DNA of 64,000 nucleotides, from NCBI GenBank assembly GCA_900312665.1, contig ONZQ02000005.1, positions 73,608-137,607 on the forward strand, read 5' to 3'. Positions within the stretch are counted from its first letter, which is position 1. Every line of letters begins with the position of its first letter. The position numbers were made by a program, and so were the translations under genes. The notes under the pieces were generated by a model. That model was not told where the DNA came from, did no database searches, and was given only the letters and a program-made list of their open reading frames with translations. This document shows positions 34,263 to 44,367 of the stretch, piece after piece. Origin of the DNA: Cephalotrichum gorgonifer (lineage: Eukaryota > Ascomycota > Sordariomycetes > Microascales > Microascaceae).

Positions 34263-35273
34263 ATGTCATCCATACCGACGGCCAAGCCGGTCACTAGAGT
34301 CCCCGTCCTATTCCTCAAGACGAGATCGACGCCGACCGACGCCTACGAAGACCTCTTCAGCCAGCAGCCCCTCGAAGGACAGTTCCTCGAGCCACGGTTC
34401 GTCCCGGTCCTACGGCACACGTTCAAGGATGACGGCATGTCCAAGGTCGAGGCGGCGCTCCGGGAGGAGAGGATCAATAACACCCCCGAGGGGTCTTACG
34501 GCGGCATGATATTCACGTCTCAGCGGGCGGTGGAGGCGTTCGCCGCGCTGGTGGAGAGGGGCAGTAAGGGCAACGGTCTACAGGGGGGTGATACCTCGCG
34601 ATCCATCGGGTTGACTGACGGACGTGACGCAGGGGACCCGACCTGGCCGCGCCTCCGAGACGTGCCGATATACAGCGTCGGGCCGGCCACGACGAGGGCG
34701 CTGAGGGCCACCCCGCACGGCTCGCGGCTGCAGGTCTTCGGGGAACACACTGGCACGGGCGAGGCGCTGGCGGCCTTCATGCTGGACCACTACCGGGAGT
34801 GGTACAAGGACAGGGCGACGCTCCCGCCGCTGCTGTTCCTGGTGGGGGAGCAGAGGCGGGACGTGATACCCAGGACACTGATGGACGAGAAGCTCCCGGA
34901 GGACAGGAGGATACGGGTCGACGAGGTAGAGGTGTACGGCACGGGCGTCATGGAGTCGTTCCCCGTCGACCTCGAGCGCGCGCTAGAGGAGCTGCGGACG
35001 AGGCCTGTTTTATGGGTCATCGTCTTCTCACCTACGGGGAGCGAGGCCATGTTGAAGGGCACCGGGTTCCTGGACGAGGCCGGGAAGGTGCGGGCCGGCG
35101 ACGAGGGGCGCCCGCGGGAAGGACCCCAGATCCTGGTGGCCACGATCGGGCCGACGACGAGGGACTGGCTGAACGGGTTTGGATTCACGCCCCACGTCTG
35201 CGCCGAGCGTCCTAGCCCGGAAGGTGTGCTGAGCGGGATTGCTCTGTATATGAAGGCGTTGAGTGAAGCGTAG
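34263..35273 (+). CDS. HEM4: Uroporphyrinogen-III synthase
   Basis: Cyclises hydroxymethylbilane to uroporphyrinogen III, the fourth step of heme synthesis, in the cytosol. A single exon of 336 aa starts at the ATG giving MSSIPTAKPVTRVPVLFLKT. Family marks are VLFLKTRSTPTDAYEDLF, FVPVLRHTF, the Ser-containing FTSQRAVEAF, YSVGPATTRALRA, FGEHTGTGEALAAFMLDHY, LFLVGEQRRDVIPRTL, VEVYGTGVMESF and WVIVFSPTGSEAML, with ATIGPTTRDWLNGFGF near the end. Length fits fungal HEM4. The only oddity is a Gly/Ser/Asp-rich loop at about residues 100-125. Divergent from ERV1. Confidence 0.93.
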   Translation: MSSIPTAKPVTRVPVLFLKTRSTPTDAYEDLFSQQPLEGQFLEPRFVPVLRHTFKDDGMSKVEAALREERINNTPEGSYGGMIFTSQRAVEAFAALVERGSKGNGLQGGDTSRSIGLTDGRDAGDPTWPRLRDVPIYSVGPATTRALRATPHGSRLQVFGEHTGTGEALAAFMLDHYREWYKDRATLPPLLFLVGEQRRDVIPRTLMDEKLPEDRRIRVDEVEVYGTGVMESFPVDLERALEELRTRPVLWVIVFSPTGSEAMLKGTGFLDEAGKVRAGDEGRPREGPQILVATIGPTTRDWLNGFGFTPHVCAERPSPEGVLSGIALYMKALSEA

Positions 35274-36169
35274 ATATTGTGGTGCGACAGACGAGCGGAC
35301 GTAGAGCCCTGCTGTTCTGGACCTGCAATCGGCTCTGTCGCCGTCACTGCCGCCCCACCTTATTACTCTGAGGTGAGAGAGCCCGGCAAGTATTAGCAAT
35401 CGGGGGCATTAGACCTTGCTTTCCCCTCAGTCCTTAGGTCGAAATACCCAAGCGTTTTCTCCCAGTTTCGATTGGCTGGGGATGATTATCCTCTGATGAC
35501 ATGTAATACTTGTAGACTCATGCGAGTAACTAGTGCGAAACAAGGTAATTCGGGAGGTCCGTGAGAGTATATCAGGTGTATGTTGCAGCCCTTCTCTAGG
35601 ACCTATAGAAGCGTGATAATCCAATGCGCCCGGTGTAACTCCACTAATGGTCACGTAACGAATTGATTTATGTTTTTTGCCCCTCAGGTTAGAGAGTCAG
35701 CCAATATTCTGTCATCGAAATCGGGGCCTCGGTGTCGGCAGGTAATCATTTATAATGGGAGCCCTTTATAACAGGCATCCACAACTGCAGCTACGAGTAC
35801 CTACGGTCGCAGCCAAAACTTGGGCCGACCACCACCACCGTCGATCAACCCGATGCCCACACTGCCGTCTTATCCATATCTGCTGTTCCCCTCGCCTCAC
35901 AACCTATGGTTGCCTGATTACTTCAAGTACTGAAAGAACCAGCCTTTGCTAGACTTATTTTCTCCTAAGTTTTTCAACGAAGTAGGCCGCCTACTAACAT
36001 CTCATACAAATAAACACCCTGGAGGCGTAGCCCACCAAATCTACATACTTGTCACTGGCCCTGCTCCCCCGGCTTCGCTGGCGCTCCTACGTCAGACCAG
36101 AGGAGCTCCAACCAGAGCTCTCCACTCTTGACCCACCTCAACCCGCCTCACCACCTCTCTCCCCAGCGG
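35274..36169. other. Intergenic, promoter side of the TLDc gene
   Basis: About 0.9 kb, AT-richer around 35480-35780. No gene recognised. Confidence 0.35.
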
Positions 36170-37302
36170 ATGCGAACAATGCCCAAGGACCTCGATCGAC
36201 AATCCACCACCAAAGAAAACCTCCCCTCCACGGGCACCGATAGCGATAGTAGCGCCGACGCCAACGCCAACCACGCAGGCCCGAAAGACGAATCCGCCGC
36301 CCCTCCCCCCGGCCGCCCCTCCCCCTCCCCCGGCCGCCTCCGGTCCTCCGTCACGAACATGTGGTCGGGCCTAATGCGGAGCTTCTCCTCCGACAGCACC
36401 GGCTTCCCCACGCAGTCCACCAACCACAACTCCGCCAGCACCGACCACTCCTCGACCTCGTCCTCCCTCTTCCAGCTCCCGCCGCTCGACCCCGTCGAGC
36501 TTCGCGGGTACAAGGCCTCCACGGAGCCCTCGGCCAGGCTGCTGACCAGCGCCCTGGCCGAGGAGATCCGGACCCTGATACCCGAGAGGATGAAGCTCGT
36601 CGACGAGTGGGACCTGATATTCAGCCTCGCACAGGACGGCGCGAGCCTGGGCACCATGTACTCCCGGGCGAGGGCGTACGACAGGGCAACGAGGGCGGGC
36701 TTCGTGATTGTCGTGCGGGACTCATCCGGCGGTGTAAGCGCCCCCCCCTCTCTCTTGCTTTCTAACCCGCGGCGCCCGGAACGGGAGAGAGAAAAGAACC
36801 CAGAGAATAAGAAAGCTAACTGTGACCCGCGCTCTCTCAGACATTCGGCGCATACCTATCCGAATACCCCCACCCCGCCCCCTCCTACTTCGGCAACGGC
36901 GAGTGCTTCCTCTGGCGCGCCACCACCGTCCGCGACAACTCCCTCCCCTCGCAGTCCTCCCTCCCTCCTCCCCCCTCCTCCGACACCACGAACCTCACCT
37001 ACTCCCGCTCGACAACCGTCTCCTCCGGCGGTGGCGGCGGCGGCGGCGGCGACGCGCACCACCCCCCGACGACCCTCCGCTTCAAGGCCTTCCCCTACAG
37101 CGGCCTCAACGACTTCTTCATGAACTGCGAGGCCTCCTTCTTCTCCATCGGCTCCGGCGGCGGCCACTACGGCCTGTGGATAGACAGCGGCTTGCTGCGC
37201 GGGTACAGCTTCAACTGTGAGACGTTCGGGAACGAGCCGCTCAGCGAGCAGGGGGAGAGTTTTAATATCCTCAGTGTCGAGCTGTGGGCTATCGGGAAGT
37301 AG
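36170..37302 (+). CDS. OXR1: TLDc-domain protein (OXR1-like, oxidation resistance)
   Basis: TLDc proteins of the OXR1 type protect against oxidative damage; yeast Oxr1 also disassembles the V-ATPase. Two exons, 36170-36733 and 36841-37302, give 341 aa. The N-terminal third is Ser/Pro/Asn-rich and probably disordered, with WSGLMRSFSSDSTGF. The TLDc domain starts near LLTSALAEEIRTLIPERMKL (about residue 120), continues DLIFSLAQDGASLGTMY, crosses the intron at DSSGG|TFGAYLSEY, and ends with FLWRATT, FKAFPYSGLNDFFMNCEA, YGLWIDSGLLRGYSFNCETF and ILSVELWAIG. A Pro/Ser/Gly insert with a poly-Gly run interrupts the domain at about 235-265. The next in-frame ATG at 36179 (MPKDLDRQ) is an equally good start. 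It is convergent with the MAP kinase gene. Confidence 0.9.
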
Positions 37303-38381
37303 GGCCACTGCGAGAGGGGAAAGAATTGGGGAAGAAGGGGGGAGGTGGGTTACGGGAGAAAGGACTCTCCGTTGCTTGAAAACGTGGCTGGTACACTTTT
37401 TTTTTGCTATTTTGGTTTTTATGGCCGACGTTCCGGGCATATGGAGTAAAAAGAAAAGAAAAAAAGGGGGGGGATGCTTTCATGAATGGATGGATATACC
37501 AGAAACTGGGGTTTGGGGAAAGGGGCAAGGGCAGAGGAGAGAGAGTATGTCTCACTATCACTAGATGGCAGACAAGAAAGCCATCCCAGGCCACGCCTGG
37601 GTTTACGCTGGGCTCAACATTAATAGTAAAGGATAGCAAAGTGGATGAAATAGAATACAACAGAAACCAGCCTTAGAGGAAGGAGGCAAGCCGATTACGC
37701 CTGCGAGGGCGATGCAAGCTGGAGTGTCGTAAGGTGTCCGTCCGTCTGTCAATTTCTCGGGCTTGACTCACTCCTGCTCAATATACGCCACCCACACGCC
37801 GTGCAATCAGTGATATCTTACAAACCCCCATATCCCGGTGTCCTCTTCTCGAGTTCACACGTGCAGTTACGTCCTACAGCATCATCGACGGCTACCCGTG
37901 TCGAAAGATGCGGAAACACCAACTCGTGGGTACCGTCAAGAAGTGTTTGTGTGAAGATATATAACGAAAATGGCTAAACCAACCCCAGATACACTGGCCG
38001 ATGATGTAAAAAGTAAAAAAGGGAAGAAGAAAATGAGAAAGGAAAAACAAGGATAAAAATCAGGATGATAAAAGGGGGAAAGAAAGGGAGAGGGGTGGGC
38101 TTTTCTCAACTCCAATCCAGTATTTTCTGCGAGTCATTGCTTTCCTTAAAGTCTTTCTTCCGCGTACACTCCCGCTCCTTTCTTCCCGCCGCCATCTGTC
38201 CGACGTGGCCCTTCTAGCTTAAATCTCGATAGCCCCCCTACTCCCTCCTTATCCCTCTCATCTCCCACCCAGTCCGACCGACATACCCATCCAACATTCA
38301 TTTCATTATTGGAGAATAAAGAAACGCAAAAAAAGACCCGCTTCCGACTCCCCCCCAACTCCTCAATGATCCCGGCCCTCC
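37303..38381. other. Convergent spacer TLDc gene / MAP kinase
   Basis: About 1.1 kb between two 3' ends, with several A- and G-rich runs (37440-37470, 38010-38100). No gene recognised. Confidence 0.35.
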
Positions 38382-39835
38382 TTACCGCATGATCTCCGTG
38401 TAGATCAGCTGCTTCAGCTGCTCCTTGCTCAGCGAGTCCTTGTGCTTGTCGAAGTCGAAGAACTCGTCGGGAATCGGGGGCGCGGTGGGCTCATCATCCG
38501 GGTCGTGGTACGGCTCGAGGTACGGGTGCTTCAGGGCCTCCTCGACGGTGATGCGCTTCACGGGGTTGAAGGCGAGCAGCTTTTCTAGGAGGTCGAGTGC
38601 GAGGTCCGAGGTCTTGGGGAAGAGGGTCCGGAAGGGCACCTTCTTCTTGAATGGCAGCGACCGGATGTATTCCCTCGCGCGTCGCGACTTGATGCCGTAG
38701 TAGTCCTCCATGGTGGGGGTGCCGAGGACATCCAGGATGAGGGTTAGCTGGTGGTGGTCTGCACGCACATGTTAGTCCTAGAGTCTGACGTTTGGGCGGT
38801 GGGAATTCATTCGAGGGCCTCTGATAGGCGCCAATGGGTAAGGTGGGCTACACGTACAATCCTTGCCGGGGAAGAGAGGCTTCCCGCTGAGCATCTCGGC
38901 CAGAATGCACCCGATGGACCACACGTCGATAGCCTTGGTGTACTCCTTAAAGGTAAGCATGATCTCGGGGGCACGGTACCAGCGAGTAGCGACGTATTCG
39001 GTCATGAAGCCCGAGTTGTCCTCCTGCGAGGCGGCGGATCGGGCGAGGCCGAAGTCGCAGACCTTGAGATCGCAGTTGGCGTTAAGGAGGAGGTTAGAGG
39101 GCTTCAGATCTCGGTGCAGCACGTTCGCCGAGTGCATGGCTTTGAGAGCGCGGAGGGACTGGTAGATGAAATATTGGCAGTGGTCGTCAGAGAGGTCCTG
39201 GGTGCGAATGACGCGATGCATATCCGTCTCCATGAGCTCCTGTAGTAGGGGGTTGCTTATTAGTGTCACCGTCTCCGAAGCGCGACATGTCAGGTTCCCT
39301 CATGCCTTCGTGACATGAAGGGAGGGGCCGGGGATTGATGAGGGGCGGGCGAGGGTATAAATAGGTTGTTTCATACCTGGATGAGATAGACCTCATTGAA
39401 GGACTCGTAGTTCCGAGGCTTCTGGATATCAAGAATGGAGATGATGTTCTCGTGGTTGAAATATCGCAGCAGCTTCATCTCACGGAGCGTTCTTAGGCAG
39501 AACATGGAGTGGTCGAAAGGTGTGATCTTCTTGATGGCGACCTTTTGGCCGGAGGGCTTGTGGATGGCAGAGCTATGTGATCGCCGATGCGTCAGTGACG
39601 GGGTTCACAATTGCCAAAAAAAAATCGCCCGATCAAGGTCGGGGAAACCGAACAAGAGGGGGATAATGAATAACCGGAGAGTGGGAGGGAAAGGGCGCGA
39701 GAGCGCGAGAGAGTCTTACCAGACGACACCATAGGCACCCTCGCCAACGACATCTTGAATGTCATATTGCTCACTGACATTGAATGAGATCTTACGGGAG
39801 CCCGCCGGGTTGGGGGCTTGAGCGGCGCGCGACAT
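38382..39835 (-). CDS. FUS3: Fus3/Kss1-class mitogen-activated protein kinase
   Basis: Terminal kinase of the pheromone/filamentation/pathogenicity MAPK cascade of ascomycetes (Pmk1, MAK-2 and MpkB are the same class). Four exons (descending): 39720-39835, 39377-39572, 38858-39239, 38382-38758; 356 aa. It begins MSRAAQAPNPAGSRKISFNV. The Gly loop is GEGAYGVV, the catalytic Lys is in VAIKKITPF, the catalytic loop is HRDLKPSN (about 146-153), DFG is at about 166-168, and the activation loop has TEY at about 184-186 followed by VATRWYRAPE. The C-terminus YHDPDDEPTAPPIPDEFFDF, then LSKEQLKQLIYTEIMR, is diagnostic of this subgroup rather than Slt2 or Hog1. Phases are 2, 0 and 1 and close. Downstream lies only the convergent TLDc gene. 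Confidence 0.95.
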
Positions 39836-40860
39836 GATCCAGGACCGACTGGCTGGCTGGCTGGTGGTGGTGGTGGATATTGGGGGAAAATGAGTCGCGG
39901 CGGGGTTATCGCGAGGGGTCCAGTTGTGAAGACTTGGGCCGCCGGGTACAAGAGTAGATATGCCAGAAGGCGTAGGATCGACGGGCGGTTTGAGAGTTAG
40001 TTATTCGTGGGAAATGCCGCCTGCTTGCTGCGACAGGGCGGATTCTAACGGTGAGAAGGTAGGCGGGAAAGGTACGTGGGGTAGGTATGGCGGGGCGGGG
40101 GAGAAAAGCTAAGGTAAGGTCGGGCCCGACGAATATGGGAGGGGGGAAATGTCGTCAAGGTACGAGTAGTTTTCCCTCGGTGTCGCCGTACCAGCCGCTG
40201 ACGGATGTGAATAGTAGTAGCTCAAGGGGAAACTACCGTCGGTCAGCAGTGGGCATACAATGGAAAGAGAGAGAGAAAAAAAGGCGATTGGGCGCTCGTG
40301 GATGGTAAGTCGTAGTCGTTCGAGAGGTAAAAGGTGGAACAGGCGCCAAACGAGCGACGAGATGTTATAAAGGGACTCTCGGCGCGCGTGGTCGGAGGGG
40401 AAACTAGGAGGGTCTGAGGAGAGCGGGACACGGGGTGCAATGTGGGCGGGCGGGTTACATAGACACTTGTTTGTAGCGGGGCTTCGCGGAGGCAGGAGTG
40501 AGTGACGAGTGGGAGTGGAGGGGGTGGAGGCGGAGGTGGCAGGTGGAGGTGGAGGAGTGAGAGCAAGAGTACCTCGAAGGAAGGAGGGGCACGTTTCTCG
40601 AGCCGCTCGGGCCTTTTTCTGCTGTGGGCGTGGATGGCGCTGCTCCGGTAGCCGGTCTCAAGTTGGGGTTGAAATGCAATGTAAAGATGAAAATGAACCT
40701 TACCCTTTATGCTTGGACCTGAAGAAAAGAGAGCTGGGCCGGCCATCCGTTAATTGGGCTGCATTTCATTTGTGCGGTGAGAAGAAGAGCTAGAAGACGC
40801 CGCCCGCCCCTCTCGTTTCGTTTGGTCGGGATTGATTTTACCTACTTCGTAACTCGTTAT

Positions 40861-40896
40861 GTCCTCGTGCTCGTCCTCGTGCTCGTCCTCGTGCCC
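40861..40896. repeat. 12-nt tandem repeat, three units
   Basis: Three near-identical copies of GTCCTCGTGCTC in a row, with the last copy diverged. Non-coding context. Confidence 0.75.
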
Positions 40897-43119
40897 GTAC
40901 TGGCGAGGGGGAGGAGATTAACGGGGCTGGACAGCTCCCGCGCTGTGGTAACAGAATAGAGCTAGCTGGACGGGAGCTACTCGTAGCTCGGGCGCCTTCT
41001 GTTAGCGCCTTGTGCTTCAAGCTTGGTTGGACAGGCAATTCCACCCGGGAGATAACAAAGGAAGAACGGTTTTCTTTTCTTTTTTTTTTATTACGCGGAC
41101 ACAAACTTTAGGAGAGCTCCAGGTTCCCTAAGAAACAAAGAATTTGGACTCATACACTAATGTTAAGAGATTGGATGATGCCGGCAAAGGGGAAACCCGC
41201 TGGGGAAGGAAGACCAGCCGGCGACAAGGAGTCTAGCTGCCCGCGTGTGCTTGGTCCGCGAGTCTAGCCCCAGAGATGTACTCGTAAGGGAGAGAGGGAC
41301 AGGGGATGGATGCCAGGCAAGAGCTTCCAGAAGTCGATCGGAACATAAGATCAGACATCAGGGGGTAAGGTAGGGAGCGGATTGGGCAGAGGCGGGGGCG
41401 GGGGCCGTTTGACGTGCGGGAGGGGAGGGGAGGCTATCTCGCGGCAAGGGATATGCTGTAACTGGCAGACTTCAGACGAAACGGACGGGATCGAGCGTGC
41501 CAGGCCAGGTATTTACTCCGTACTCGTCCAGCGCTCGCAGACTCCGTGGATCAGCTCCCGGTTGCTCCGTGCGTGCCTGTATGATCTTCGACGCGAGGAA
41601 AGGGAAAGGGGGGGAGGGATCTAAGGGGAGTGAAGTGGAGTACGATGAGGGGTAAAATCGTGGGTACAAAACGATATTAGGCGCCCACAGGCGGGCACTG
41701 CCTCGTACGAGTAGTAGATAAAGGCAGAGGCAAGCTACTCACGGTGATGGGCGATGCGCGCAAAGTACTAGAGAGCGTCTCGCGGTTCTTGTCTTGCTAT
41801 TCGACGGTCTCTAGTCTGCGATGTAGGCTGCAGGAGGCTCAAGATATCTTGATGAGCGATTGTTACAAGAGGGCGGGGATGTGAAGAGTTGCAATGTATT
41901 ATGCCGTTTCGAGTTTCCTGTCACTGTCTTGGCCTTGGCGGGCTGTGTCATGGTGGGAAAAAGGTGGGGAGGAGGGGCATTTTTTCCCTCTTGAGCACCT
42001 CGATAATACCATACAGGGACACACACCCCCTGCCTCACGAAAACCAGAAACTCTCCCCTGTTAATAATAGGTCACAAGTATTAGCCCCCCGAGAGGACTT
42101 CACCCCCGATTCTCTCGGCGTAAAGTACAAGTACAAATACGAGTATTTACTAAGTACGGATGGAAACCAACGGAACTTGTCGGCGGCGGAGACGGAGACG
42201 GCAGCGGCGGGGAGAGGGGAGAGAAAGGAAACGAGGGCAGGCACAAAGGGTGACGACGGGGGCGCTCTTACTTGGACCTGGGTCGGGACTTGCACGAAGG
42301 GTATTAGGTACGGTACGTCAGGTACTGTGTAACCACGAAGTAGGATGAGATGAGGAGCATAAGTGGAGGGGGCACGAAAGTGCATGTGTCACACGGTTTA
42401 GTGCTACTTTTAGTCCCGTATCACATCTTACCCCTACCCCTACTTGCTAGTACGGCGGCCGCTGGCGCTGCTGGTGTGGTGGGATGATCCCATAGCTTGT
42501 TGCTTGGCTGGAGCTTTTGCGTGACAGGTTCCGAGAATAGCACCGTAGCGCGCGAGCGAGAGAACCCAGAGCCAAGGAGGTGGTGGGTGATGGGTGGTGG
42601 GCTGGCGGTACCTACAGGTATCGTAGACGACGCGTACTAGTATTTGTAACTGTCGCCATGCCTACCTCCTTGTGCTCGTACATGTGCAACGATAAACTAC
42701 GAGTAGAATCTCAGATCACATTTCATCGTCCTCGATATTGATATCCCAGTCACGACGATGTAGCATGTAGCCACAAAAACCTACAAGGTACATGTACCCA
42801 CCTCACCCGTTCTGAGAAAACCTTACCAAGTTGTCTATTTCTAGCAACATCGAGCTTTCAGGGTCACCTCCGCGCGGGCCGCCAGAACAGAACAATGACA
42901 TGACCGTCCTCGTGTGCTCATGCTCGGGTGCCGAACGCGTGCCCAACCACACCCCTACCTCGCGCTCGCAACGTGGAATGGTCCACGGGTGCGCTCAAAA
43001 GTAAAAGCTACCTAAATAGATGGCGCCACGGGGAATGGATGTACAAGTACAGAATAAATACGTATCACAAAACTCTCGGTGATGATTTACAAGTATTCCC
43101 CATTGTGACAGGGCGAACT

Positions 43120-43153
43120 GAGAGCTCTCTCTGGCTCTCTCTCTCTCTCGCAC
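43120..43153. repeat. CT/GA-rich microsatellite
   Basis: A run of CT dinucleotides broken by one GG, flanked by GAGAG on the left and CGCACAC on the right. Confidence 0.65.
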
Positions 43154-44367
43154 ACCTTGCCCACATGTCCGGACCGCTTTTTATACGAACCCACTCCCCC
43201 GGCCAGGGCCTCTCATTGGACAGCCCGGCGAAGGGCCTCGTCCATTCAGAGGGCAGAAGGGGGGAGCTCCTGTCCTGGGCGGTTACAGGTTACAGGTTTT
43301 CCGAGACGAGACGGCGACGGCGGGGAAAGGATCAAGAAGGGGAAAATCAGACAACCCCGAGCCGGGGACGCCAATCACATCGGTAATCTGTCACTGCCGA
43401 TCGTGTATGGCTCGACGACTCACTTCTGCTTGTATCAAAAAGGTATTTTAATACATGTACTCATCGGCACAGCCAATATCCACCTCATGCCTATGTAAAT
43501 TCCAGTATCAATCTCGAAGCTGCTGCAACCAAGTCCGAAAAAGGGAGCTTGGGGGCCGCTTCGGAAACCAATCAAGCGGCGAATTAGGCGCCCCTTAGCT
43601 TCACCTCACCTCGCTCCTCATGCATCCATGTCATCCTTCAAGCCAACAGACTCCTTCCTCAGGCCAGGCACGGACGAAGCTCTTCCCAGATTGATACGAA
43701 ATAATACCCACTAGAACTTCAGTTTCGGAATGATGAAACTAAGGAGGGGGGAGGCAGTGTTTATAGGCTACGTGAAACATGCGCGCTGCTACTGAGCCCG
43801 ATCGTTTATCCCACCATTTACCTCGCGAGGTAGCGCTGTACCACCACGAAGGATGGGAAGGGACAATGCACCTCGCAGCTTCCTTCAGCCTACATGTAGC
43901 TTCTCTCATCCGCGGGCTCCCGGGTCCGGTTCTCAGGGGGGGAGCGGAGATGTTGGCTCGTCCTGCCATGCTCATGCCCACCACGATCTGTTCTCTCCGA
44001 CGGGGGACACCTGTCCCATCCCGGTTTCTACTTGGATACACGCGCACGAGCAAGGAAGGCGTTCAAGAAATATGTATCATTATTTTGTCCGTAGAGCAAG
44101 CTGTCTCTCTTCCTTTGTCTCTGTCTCCCCCCTCCTTCTTCAAACAACTGTCTAGACCCCTCAGCTCCCACCGTCAAGAACGCATATCCTAGTGGTGGTC
44201 TACACCCTGCTTCTCTCACTGCACGACCTGTTTTACCCACTCAGTTAGCCAGCTGTTCGAAAGAGGAAAAACAGAAAGAAGAAAGGAACAAATGAAAACA
44301 AAGCTAAAAAAAACCAACCCCTACCCACGCCGCCGTACTAAAAATAGCAGCCCAAACGGAAAAAAAG

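Larger units (their letters stand above)
39836..44215. other. Gene-free block 3 (about 4.4 kb)
   Basis: No supported gene on either strand. It carries the MAP kinase promoter on the left, a 12-nt tandem repeat at 40861, TAC-NN-GTA motifs (for example 42124-42148, 43041), a CT-rich microsatellite near 43126, and G- and A-runs. Long overlapping frames around 40243-40790 have no family motif. Confidence 0.45.

Noticed and set aside
36361..36765. Alternative-frame ORF in the TLDc gene (134 codons)
   Set aside because: Shadow frame; the TLDc motifs are in the other frame and continue across the intron.
43120..43153. CT-run as a CRISPR or satellite array
   Set aside because: Only a short dinucleotide microsatellite; no spacers or larger unit.
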